Source of the DNA: Prolixibacteraceae bacterium
GTDB lineage: Bacteria > Bacteroidota > Bacteroidia > Bacteroidales > Prolixibacteraceae
Reading direction: 5' to 3'
Assembly (NCBI GenBank): GCA_007116765.1
Contig: SKHV01000207.1
Span: 1-14,445, forward strand
DNA length: 14,445 bases
The translations under genes were made by a program, and so were the position numbers. This document shows positions 8,074 to 14,445 of this stretch, piece by piece (positions within the stretch are counted from its first letter, which is position 1; each line of letters begins with the position of its first letter). Below the pieces are notes generated by a model that was given only the letters and a program-made list of their open reading frames with translations, was not told the DNA's origin and ran no database searches.

Positions 8074-9864
8074 ATGAAACGAAAAGATATTCTCAAATTT
8101 AAATATACGGCGATCCTTTTGATTCTGATTATGGGTTCGTGTCAGGATATACTGGATGTTGTACCAACCGATAGGATTGATGTTGAACGCTTACTCTCTA
8201 ACCAGAGAAATGTTGTCTCGTTCAGAGATAACTGCTACGACCATCTAAACGGTTCAATGACTAGCCACAGTTTAGGGCAATTGCTTGAAGTGTTTACCGA
8301 TGATGCCTTTAGAGCAGGCTCAGGCTCATACTATGACTGGCACGCCGGCTTGCTAAGCCCGGATAGAAGTATGATGGGCGGGTCGATTTGGAATGATAAC
8401 TGGAAAGGAATACGTATTTGTAATCTTGCAATTGAATACCTTCCGCAGTCGAAAGTGTCGAAAGAATTTATTTCTGATAAACAAATTGACGAATGGCTTG
8501 ACGAAGTAAAGATACTGAGAGCATTTTTCCATTTCGAGTTAATCAAAAATTTTGGTCCTTTACCCTTTGTCGATCATGTTTTTGAAGTATATTTCGAAGG
8601 GTGGAATGAACTAAAGCGACCTACTTACGACGAAATTACGAGTAGAATTGTAGAAGAACTGGACGATGTAATTAAAAGAGGCAATTTGCCATTACGTTGG
8701 CAAGCACCAAACGATTATTACAGAATGAACCAAGCAGTAGCCTATGCACTTAAATCGAGGGTGTTGCTTTACAATGCCAGTTTATTGAATAACCCAGATA
8801 ACAATCAGGATAAATGGCAAAGAGCGGCCAATGCTGCAAAGGAATGTCTTGATGTTCTAAGTCCGGAATACAGTCTTGTTCCGGCAGACGAGTACAGCTC
8901 TTTATTCAATGAGGACAATCTTGTTTTGAACAAGGAAATCATATTGAGAGCCAATGAAAACAGCACCAACATAACTAACAACAACAACGGGGTTGACCTG
9001 CGGTTTTATGGTTCGGCTACCCAAAACAACAACTGTGGAGCAGTACCAACCCAGGAGCTGGTCGACTGTTTTGAACTGCTCGATGGAACGTTGCCTGTAT
9101 CTCAATACAATGAAGAACATACAAGTGCTACATTTAATGGCTCATACAACGAGAACGAAGGTAGTAATCCGTATCAGGGGCGTGATATGCGCTTGAGTGC
9201 GTCTATAGTATATAATACAGCGAATTATGGAAAGTATAAAACACAGGCAGGCCCAGATTTGATAATCTACACTTATCAAGGAAAACTGGGAACCGGATTC
9301 AATAGCAATACTGTTTCGCAACTGGAAAGCGACAAGCGCTTAAGCACAACTGGATATTACCTTCGGAAGTTTAATTCAGCTTCGTATTGGGGACCCACTA
9401 CTGGAGGAACTGCAGCACATAAAATATTTTTCCGTTTAGCTGAAGTGTACCTTAATCTGGCCGAAGCTAATTGTGAGCTGGGTAAACTTGATGACGCTAT
9501 TGCTGCTTTGAATGTTGTGCGAACCAGAGCAGGACAACCCGCAATAACAGATGTTCCCGGATTTGAAAAAACACAGGATTTTCTGATGAGCCGCATCCGT
9601 AACGAAAGGCGTGTTGAGCTGTGTTTCGAAGGACATCGGTTTTTCGATCAGCGTCGCTGGAAAATACTTAATCAAACTAACGGTGTGATTTCAGGAATGA
9701 AAATCACAAGTGGATCCCAAACCGATTTCGGACCATTCTTATATGAAAGAGTAAGAATACAAACGGTACGAAATGCTACATCAGATAGATATCTGGTTCT
9801 GCCTATACCACAAGGCGAAGCAAGAAAGCTTACAGGCCTTGGTCAACCAGAAGCATGGCAATAA
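8074..9864 (+). CDS. SusD-like surface glycan-binding lipoprotein 2 (RagB/SusD family)
   Basis: This is the lid and binding partner of SusC-like 2. Visible: a lipoprotein signal ending IMGSC with lipidated C23, followed by QDILDVVPTD, typical of SusD proteins. The helical N-terminal half carries RAFFHFELIKNFGPLPF and the segment RPTYDEITSRIVEELDDVI, which parallels RPSYHEVANRIADELQGVI in SusD-like 1. The C-terminal signature NERRVELCFEGHRFFDQRRW lies near residue 508, and the protein ends soon after YLVLPIPQGE. The length, 596 residues, is normal. It follows SusC-like 2 by 56 bp and precedes the GLUG lipoprotein by 43 bp. Similarity to SusD-like 1 in the same order suggests that the whole susCD pair was duplicated and then diverged. 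The ligand is unknown. Confidence 0.96.
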   Translation: MKRKDILKFKYTAILLILIMGSCQDILDVVPTDRIDVERLLSNQRNVVSFRDNCYDHLNGSMTSHSLGQLLEVFTDDAFRAGSGSYYDWHAGLLSPDRSMMGGSIWNDNWKGIRICNLAIEYLPQSKVSKEFISDKQIDEWLDEVKILRAFFHFELIKNFGPLPFVDHVFEVYFEGWNELKRPTYDEITSRIVEELDDVIKRGNLPLRWQAPNDYYRMNQAVAYALKSRVLLYNASLLNNPDNNQDKWQRAANAAKECLDVLSPEYSLVPADEYSSLFNEDNLVLNKEIILRANENSTNITNNNNGVDLRFYGSATQNNNCGAVPTQELVDCFELLDGTLPVSQYNEEHTSATFNGSYNENEGSNPYQGRDMRLSASIVYNTANYGKYKTQAGPDLIIYTYQGKLGTGFNSNTVSQLESDKRLSTTGYYLRKFNSASYWGPTTGGTAAHKIFFRLAEVYLNLAEANCELGKLDDAIAALNVVRTRAGQPAITDVPGFEKTQDFLMSRIRNERRVELCFEGHRFFDQRRWKILNQTNGVISGMKITSGSQTDFGPFLYERVRIQTVRNATSDRYLVLPIPQGEARKLTGLGQPEAWQ

Positions 9865-9907
9865 GATTTATGAATAAAACTATTATGTGTTATAAAATAA
9901 TAATATT

Positions 9908-11605
9908 ATGAATAAGATACTAATACGGCTGTCCATCCTTTTATTTGTGGGGATAGTTATGGTTAATTGTGTAAAAGACGAAATCAGATATATTGATCCG
10001 ATGATTGTTGGCATTACAGACAATATAGATAATGACATTGATCAGATAAGCTCTAGTGTTTGGAATGTTGCCTTAATCGGTTTGAGGAAGGAAAGGGTAA
10101 AACTAGCGGGAATGATTCAACGAATTGAAACAGGTGGATATGTTGGCGATAATTATAGTCTGGCTAACCCGGAAGAGTCAAAAAATCGTGTAAACGTTTC
10201 ATTACAACGTGTTGAATTTTTAATGGATTCATTATGGAATGCAAATATTCAGGCTCCGTTTAATGACGTAGATAAAAATAGCGCCGGGATACAGAACTTT
10301 GGGTTAAAAGCATATGGCGAGACAGAAAATAAATATGATGATATTTTCATGTGGCTTATGGCTGAAAGTGCCGGTGAAGAGGAAGATCCTTACGTTGCCT
10401 TTGATCTTGAAAACCTTGCAGACAGAATATTTGTTTTGCTTGAATTAACTGACCTTGATAATGATGCTGTTAATGAGTATGTAAATTCAATAAAGACTAG
10501 GTTTAGCGACATGCAACAGCAATATGCCGATTTGGAAAATGAAATCAACACTTCACCATATTTTTCTACACAACAAAAGGAGATATATGCTAATCTGCAA
10601 GGAATTCTTGATGAAATGGCGGTAACAATGGAAGAGGATCTTTCATTGGATACTGTTGACGAACTGGATGAGATAGACAGGGATCTTGACCCTCTGGTTT
10701 ATTTTGTGGATAACAACTATACATCTCCGCCACAACGTCCTCTGGTGTATGGTGAAATAGCACGGATCACAGAACTGAGATGGCTTAGTGAAAAAGGCAC
10801 TTCAGTTGATTATAGTTCTGATTGGAAGCTGGTTAATCACATTGACGCTGCTGAAACCAGAAGATGGAACGATGGAGTAGGTTACTTGCCAATTGATGTT
10901 GACTTTACAGGTGTCTTCGACGGTCAATTTTATATGATATCTGGGTTGTTTATGAATCAACCGCCCGATGGCAATACTGGTCTGATAAGCCAGCTATCTA
11001 ATGGTGGTCAGATTAAAAATCTCGGAATGGTTAATGTTGATATCGAAGTGAAGCATCCTTTTGGTGGTGTTTTTGCCGGTATAGTGCGTAATTCCTATTT
11101 AACCAATTGTTTCTCAACAGGTCATGTTGTTGTAAAGGGGAATTCGGGTTCAATCGTTGGCAGGTCTGAGGGTTCTGTTTTCACAAATTGCTTCACCCTT
11201 GCTGATACTGAGTATGGCGGAACAGGTGGTAACTGTGGTCCCTTCGCCGGATGGGCTGAAGGTCCAACTGAATTTAATAATTGCTATGCTGCAAGTCTTG
11301 TGTTTGGATCTGACAGGGGAGATTTTAATGGTTTTGTCGGTTCTGTAAGAGGTGATGCGTATGTTGTTAATGGTGTTTATTGGAGTTCCGAAATTTCGGG
11401 GAAACCGAATGCCAGCAACACTGGTTTTAAAGATTTGGAATCGGTTATTAATCTGCCCGCTGCTTCATGGAATGATCTTGCAAATTTCCCAACATTTAGT
11501 GCCGATGAATGGGAGATCAAAATAGTGCCTCAGATTGATTCAAATCCTCGCCCATACCTGAAAGGCTTTAATTATGATGCATTAGAAGATTTTATTGTAC
11601 CATAA
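9908..11605 (+). CDS. GLUG-repeat lipoprotein in the surface glycan-binding protein position
   Basis: This is a probable surface lipoprotein of 565 residues. The signal peptide ends in VMVNC (C21; Asn at -1 is not ideal). The next residues, VKDE, resemble the Bacteroidota surface-export signal of Lys plus acidic residues. Residues about 35-265 are strongly acidic and probably helical, partly coiled-coil-like, with no domain I recognise. Residues about 280-350 (ITELRWLSE, DWKLVNHIDAAE, FTGVFDGQFYMISGL) are the usual lead-in to GLUG repeats. Three to four GLUG-like repeats follow, each with an NC step (N400-C401, N427-C428, N458-C459), ending with VYWSSE near 491 and a C-terminal cap. GLUG repeats are thought to form an elongated beta-solenoid. 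Its place after susD, where SusE/SGBP genes usually sit, suggests glycan binding or adhesion; this is inference. A hairpin follows 49 bp after the stop. Confidence 0.85.
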   Translation: MNKILIRLSILLFVGIVMVNCVKDEIRYIDPMIVGITDNIDNDIDQISSSVWNVALIGLRKERVKLAGMIQRIETGGYVGDNYSLANPEESKNRVNVSLQRVEFLMDSLWNANIQAPFNDVDKNSAGIQNFGLKAYGETENKYDDIFMWLMAESAGEEEDPYVAFDLENLADRIFVLLELTDLDNDAVNEYVNSIKTRFSDMQQQYADLENEINTSPYFSTQQKEIYANLQGILDEMAVTMEEDLSLDTVDELDEIDRDLDPLVYFVDNNYTSPPQRPLVYGEIARITELRWLSEKGTSVDYSSDWKLVNHIDAAETRRWNDGVGYLPIDVDFTGVFDGQFYMISGLFMNQPPDGNTGLISQLSNGGQIKNLGMVNVDIEVKHPFGGVFAGIVRNSYLTNCFSTGHVVVKGNSGSIVGRSEGSVFTNCFTLADTEYGGTGGNCGPFAGWAEGPTEFNNCYAASLVFGSDRGDFNGFVGSVRGDAYVVNGVYWSSEISGKPNASNTGFKDLESVINLPAASWNDLANFPTFSADEWEIKIVPQIDSNPRPYLKGFNYDALEDFIVP

Positions 11606-11654
11606 TATACGATTTATTAGTTAGATGGATTAGTAATAGTAACTTGAATTAATT

Positions 11655-11705
11655 AAGTCATTTGTTAAGAACATTATTGAATAGTTTTTGGCAAATGACT
11701 TTTTT
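11655..11705 (+). terminator. Intrinsic terminator or attenuator hairpin before the sulfatase gene
   Basis: The arms AAGTCATTTGTTAAGAAC (11655-11672) and GTTTTTGGCAAATGACTT (11684-11701) pair over 18 positions with three G-U wobbles and no bulge. The outer 10 pairs are perfect Watson-Crick, and the loop is 11 nt. A T-rich run follows directly (TTTTT at 11701-11705, then two further T blocks up to 11722). This fits a rho-independent terminator, although the stem is A/T-rich. It starts 49 bp after the GLUG gene stop and ends 23 bases before the preferred sulfatase ATG. It could end the susCD-GLUG transcript or let only part of transcription pass on to the enzyme genes. Confidence 0.75.
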
Positions 11706-11724
11706 AATTTTTAATTTTTTTTCA

Positions 11725-13200
11725 ATGATTCGTAAATATTTATTTCTTGTATTTTGTATTGTTGTTTTATTGTTTTGCAGTTGTTTTGCTGCAACAGACG
11801 CGTCGCCCAAAGTCCGCAATGTAATTCTAATATTAATGGACGATCAAAGTGCGGATTTGTCGTTTCTGGGCACACCGGGTCTTTCAACCCCTAACTTGGA
11901 TCGATTGATAGGGCAAGGTGTGTATTACTCCAGTGCTTATGCTACAAGCGCCTCATGTGCTCCCAGCCGGAGCTCCATACTTACTGGCATGTACCCCCAC
12001 AGCAACGGACACTGGCGAAATACCGTTACCCCCACCATGAGGCATCCCGAAGTTGACTTTGGCAGGGAGAGTAGTATGGTTGATCAGGTAAGGGTTCATG
12101 AATCTATTCCCACCTTGATAGAGATATTACGCGATCATGGTTATTTTACAGGCATAACGCATAAGTTTCACCTTAGTCCACCCTGGAAATTTCCTTTCGA
12201 AGAAAGAAACCCTGTACAATATGATCATGTTGAGTTTGAAAAAGTGATTGCACAGATGATTCAGCAATCGGGTGATCGCCCTTTTTTCATACAAGCCAAT
12301 ATTGAACCTCCTCACCGCTCGTTCCGGGGTAAGAAATTTTTCAAGAATATGTTCATGGATGGAAAACTCGATGATCCTGATCCTGATGCTATACGTGTAC
12401 CCGACTATATGCCCGATATACAAAAGGTGAGAGATGATATGCAGGAATACTACGCTTCTGTTCAGGTCTCGGATGAATGTGCCGGTGGTATATTACGGGC
12501 ACTGGAAAAATCGGGGCGTATGCACGAGACTTTGATTATTTACACATCCGACAACGGTATGCCCATGTATCGTTCAAAAGCATCGGCTTATCCATCCGGA
12601 ACTCACATGCCACTGGCCATTGTTGGCCCTGGTATTGCTGGCGGGCAGATATGTGATCAGGTTGTTTCACTGGCCGATCTTATGCCCACCATGCTCAATG
12701 CTCTTGGTTTACCAATCCCATCAACGGTTCAGGGTGAATCTCTTTGGCCCTGGTTAAGCGGGAGAGGGGATTTGCCCGAGCGTGAGTATGTATTTACCGA
12801 ACACAATTCGCATGGTCCCGATTTAAGGGAAGCATTCCCGCAGCGTGCCGTGACTGACGGGCGTTGGTACTACATACTTAACCTCGATCCAACCAAAACA
12901 CAGAAAATGCCCGATGATTTAATTGGAGCAGGGGCATGGCAAAATAAAGCATACCCGGCCATTTTGGATGCATCAGATGAATTCCCGGAAAAGGTAAAAT
13001 TGCTTACCGATATGATAGAGGGTCGCAGACCTGCTGAAGAGCTGTATGATCTGGAGGCAGACCCCTGGGCTATGAACAATTTGGCCCAGGATCCGAATCA
13101 TTCACAAGTGTTGGAGAAACTTCGAAAACTAGTAAGCGAAAGGCGTAATAATAATAATGATATAAAAAAATCAGTAACAGAGTTTTATCCCGAAAAATAA
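11725..13200 (+). CDS. Secreted Cys-type sulfatase, sulfamidase (SGSH)-like S1 family
   Basis: This is a type I formylglycine sulfatase that removes sulfate from a glycan outside the cytoplasm. The catalytic motif CAPSRSSILTG has C78, which would become formylglycine, and R82. Other expected active-site residues are D39-D40 (LMDDQ), K147 and H149 (HKFH), H197 (PPHR), D276-N277 (TSDNG) and K285. The motif order and the YPSGTHMP segment resemble N-sulfoglucosamine sulfohydrolase (SulfAtlas S1_8-like, from memory), rather than the GGxRVP type. Subfamily and substrate are inference. I start at 11725. The frame is open back to 11662, but that extension would be read from the terminator hairpin and its T-tract, and M at 11725 gives a proper signal peptide. 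Export may use signal peptidase I (CFA|ATD) or a poor lipobox at C20. The length is 491 residues; DUF1080 follows after 5 bp. Confidence 0.93.
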   Translation: MIRKYLFLVFCIVVLLFCSCFAATDASPKVRNVILILMDDQSADLSFLGTPGLSTPNLDRLIGQGVYYSSAYATSASCAPSRSSILTGMYPHSNGHWRNTVTPTMRHPEVDFGRESSMVDQVRVHESIPTLIEILRDHGYFTGITHKFHLSPPWKFPFEERNPVQYDHVEFEKVIAQMIQQSGDRPFFIQANIEPPHRSFRGKKFFKNMFMDGKLDDPDPDAIRVPDYMPDIQKVRDDMQEYYASVQVSDECAGGILRALEKSGRMHETLIIYTSDNGMPMYRSKASAYPSGTHMPLAIVGPGIAGGQICDQVVSLADLMPTMLNALGLPIPSTVQGESLWPWLSGRGDLPEREYVFTEHNSHGPDLREAFPQRAVTDGRWYYILNLDPTKTQKMPDDLIGAGAWQNKAYPAILDASDEFPEKVKLLTDMIEGRRPAEELYDLEADPWAMNNLAQDPNHSQVLEKLRKLVSERRNNNNDIKKSVTEFYPEK

Positions 13201-13205
13201 AAATT

Positions 13206-13931
13206 ATGAAAAAATATAAATGGATGCCTGCTGTAATATTTTTATTGATAGCAACAATAAATGCTGCCGGACAAAATGAGCAGCAAAATAAGCAAAAAGA
13301 AAAAGTTGAAACCACACAGCTTTTAAATACCGACAAAGAGCCAAAAATAAAGGGTAGAAAGTTTGTAAGCCTGTTTAATGGATCAGATTTGCAGGGATGG
13401 ACAACCCAACAGGGGACCATGAAATTCGAAGTTGTTGATGGTGTAATTGTAGGCACTTGCAGCGAAGGTCCGAGTACTTTTTTGTGTACTGAGAAGGAAT
13501 ATGTTGATTTTATTTTTACCTGCGAGACGAAATGGATCGTAGATGGAAATTCAGGTGTTCAAATCCGGTCGTATATTCAGAAAGATCCAAATAGAAATAC
13601 AGTTATAGGTCCACAAGCCGAATTGGAAGATTTGGCGAAAAATGGGCGAAACTGGTCGGGGGGTATTTATGGTCAAGGTTTGGGTAAATGGCTATATCCA
13701 TTAACAGCACCTGAGCATGAGGCGGCAAGAAATGCAATTGATAGAAGCACATGGAACCGTTTGACAATAAAAGTGGAGGGAAATGTTTATAAAACATGGA
13801 TAAATGGAATACCTGCTGCTCACTGGGTCGATGAAGAAAATGAATTCCCAAAAGGTTTTATCGGGCTACAGGTTCATGGAGGAAAACAAGGAATTCTTCA
13901 ATGGAGAAACCTTAAAATAAAGGAGCTTTAA
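13206..13931 (+). CDS. Secreted DUF1080 protein (3-keto-disaccharide hydrolase-like)
   Basis: This is a DUF1080 (PF06439) protein with a concanavalin/LamG-like jelly-roll. The family is now often annotated as 3-keto-disaccharide hydrolase and is common in secreted glycan-degrading sets of Bacteroidota and Planctomycetota. Visible: a signal peptide with a likely cut near residues 20-22 (INAAGQ), a Gln/Lys-rich linker at about 23-50, then the domain from FVSLFNGSDLQGW (about 54) to the end. It contains FEVVDGVIVGT, the NSGVQIRS strand, IYGQGLGKWLYP, a WNRLTIKVEGN strand and the closing GFIGLQVHGG and WRNLKIKEL. At 241 residues it is a single complete domain. The 5-bp gap after the sulfatase stop suggests cotranscription and coupled translation. 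No sugar 3-oxidising dehydrogenase is in the window, so the keto-sugar role is only family-level inference; carbohydrate binding alone is possible. Confidence 0.9.
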   Translation: MKKYKWMPAVIFLLIATINAAGQNEQQNKQKEKVETTQLLNTDKEPKIKGRKFVSLFNGSDLQGWTTQQGTMKFEVVDGVIVGTCSEGPSTFLCTEKEYVDFIFTCETKWIVDGNSGVQIRSYIQKDPNRNTVIGPQAELEDLAKNGRNWSGGIYGQGLGKWLYPLTAPEHEAARNAIDRSTWNRLTIKVEGNVYKTWINGIPAAHWVDEENEFPKGFIGLQVHGGKQGILQWRNLKIKEL

Positions 13932-14054
13932 GCAAAAAAATAATTATATATCAAATTTGATTATGAATAAAAGAGAAAAATTATATAGTGCATTGATGGT
14001 GTTTTCAGGATGCTGAAAACCTTCAATCTAAATAACTTTAATCGTTACAAAATA
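13932..14054. other. A/T-rich spacer between the DUF1080 gene and the last gene
   Basis: This 123-bp spacer is much longer than the 5 bp before it. It holds a perfect 10-bp palindrome TCAAATTTGA (13951-13960), a 17-codon open frame at 13963-14016 and the hairpin listed separately at 13992-14027. I see no convincing promoter. TAACTTTA at 14033-14040 is one base from the Bacteroides -7 box, but no clear -33 element is correctly placed. The last gene may be read through from the sulfatase operon or have its own start here. Confidence 0.5.
13992..14027. repeat. Stem-loop without U-tract between the DUF1080 gene and the last gene
   Basis: GTTTTCAG (14001-14008) and CTGAAAAC (14013-14020) form a perfect 8-bp stem around the tetraloop GATG. 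Seven further pairs (13992-13996 and 13998-13999 with 14021-14027) extend it if T13997 and T14000 are bulged. No T-run follows on the + strand (the next bases are CTAAATAAC), so it is not a standard intrinsic terminator. An mRNA-stability or processing element, or a weak pause site, is possible. Confidence 0.5.
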
Positions 14055-14445
14055 ATGATTACTATGAATTTACTGAATTTTAAAAGTTATTTGTGTCGTT
14101 TTTTAATCTCGAGAACAAGCGTTAAAGCTTCTGTTCTTTTGATTTGTTTATTGTGGAGCTTGTCTGTAAATGCAACTTCACGACCTGAAGTTATTACCGG
14201 GTTGATAACTTTTCGCCATGATAAATCGCCCTGGGGAGTTAAATTTTTTGTAAATGGAGAATGGACGTACAATCATGATTTGCGCGACCCTGCAATTGTT
14301 TCTGACGTATTAGATCAAATTCAAGAAGCTGGTGTAAATGTTATTTATCACGATTTAACCAATTGGGCTAATAACCCATATTTGCATTGGGCTCATTGCG
14401 ATGAAATGTTGCCAGTTGTAGAACCTGAAATAATTAGAAGAGGGA
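14055..14445 (+). CDS. Secreted protein of unknown family, truncated by the window end (possible TIM-barrel glycoside hydrolase)
   Basis: Only the first 130 codons are present; the frame stays open to the window edge. Visible: a signal peptide with a long, basic N-region, a hydrophobic core ASVLLICLLWSLSVNA and a likely cut after A40. A second ATG at 14064 would shorten the N-region. The mature part begins with a strand-rich segment (ITGLITFRHDKSPWGVKFFVNGEW), then a helix (IVSDVLDQIQEAG), then a strand (VNVIYHDLTNW) with an acidic residue at its end. This helix-strand order resembles the start of a (beta/alpha)8 barrel such as those of GH71/GH99-like proteins, but I do not recognise the family. 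Its place 123 bp after the DUF1080 gene in a sulfatase-containing PUL makes a secreted enzyme likely; this is inference. Confidence 0.75.
   Translation, partial: MITMNLLNFKSYLCRFLISRTSVKASVLLICLLWSLSVNATSRPEVITGLITFRHDKSPWGVKFFVNGEWTYNHDLRDPAIVSDVLDQIQEAGVNVIYHDLTNWANNPYLHWAHCDEMLPVVEPEIIRRG

Noticed and set aside
9870..9911. 13-codon open frame (MNKTIMCYKIIIL) overlapping the start of the GLUG lipoprotein by ATGA
   Set aside because: Such short frames are expected by chance in A/T-rich spacers, and the peptide has no recognisable features. Translational coupling is possible but unsupported.
11661..11690. Possible Bacteroides-type promoter (TTTG, then TAGTTTTTG) within the hairpin before the sulfatase
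   Set aside because: The spacing of 17 bases is short of the usual 19-21, the -7 box is shifted by one base, and near matches are common in A/T-rich sequence. The hairpin explains the same bases better.
13951..13960. TCAAATTTGA palindrome as an operator
   Set aside because: It is a single A/T-rich 10-bp palindrome with no second copy and no clear promoter next to it.
14087..14272. Open frame on the minus strand over the start of the last gene
   Set aside because: It lies opposite the + strand frame from 14055, which has a clear signal peptide and plausible protein composition; the minus-strand product has neither. The other overlapping frames inside the large genes were dropped for the same reason.
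1..14445. CRISPR arrays, tRNA/rRNA genes, insertion sequences or phage genes
   Set aside because: I saw no regularly spaced repeats, no tRNA-like cloverleaf sequence, no transposase or integrase frame and no terminal inverted repeats.

Overview
The window looks like part of a polysaccharide utilisation locus (PUL) of a Bacteroidota bacterium. The grounds are two SusC/SusD pairs, lipoproteins with acidic residues after the lipidated cysteine, very A/T-rich spacers, and starts without Shine-Dalgarno sequences. Every convincing gene is on the + strand. I cannot name the genus. A sulfatase next to the import genes points to a sulfated glycan, but the substrate cannot be read from this window.

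Layout: 1-62 is an A/T-rich leader. Then come susC-like 1 (63-3161), susD-like 1 (3210-5087), susC-like 2 (5132-8017), susD-like 2 (8074-9864) and a GLUG-repeat lipoprotein in the usual surface glycan-binding protein position (9908-11605). Spacers between these five are 43-56 bp, so they are probably one transcript. A long hairpin with a T-rich tail (11655-11705) follows and looks like an intrinsic terminator or attenuator. After it come a sulfatase (start placed at 11725, end 13200), a DUF1080 protein only 5 bp downstream (13206-13931), a 123-bp spacer with a second hairpin that has no U-tract, and the first 130 codons of another secreted protein that runs off the window (14055-14445).

Inferred working model: the GLUG lipoprotein and the SusD proteins capture glycan at the cell surface. 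The SusC channels import oligosaccharides with TonB-derived energy. The sulfatase, the DUF1080 protein and possibly the truncated last protein then desulfate and cleave them outside the cytoplasm. No regulator (ECF sigma/anti-sigma, hybrid two-component system, SusR), lyase or recognised glycoside hydrolase lies in the window, so the locus probably extends beyond it.

The points most worth a second look are: the terminator-like hairpin 23 bases before the sulfatase start, which also argues against the longer sulfatase reading frame; the GLUG lipoprotein with a large acidic helical N-terminal region; the second SusC, which lacks the usual N-terminal domain and has a degenerate TonB box; and the unrecognised truncated protein at the end.
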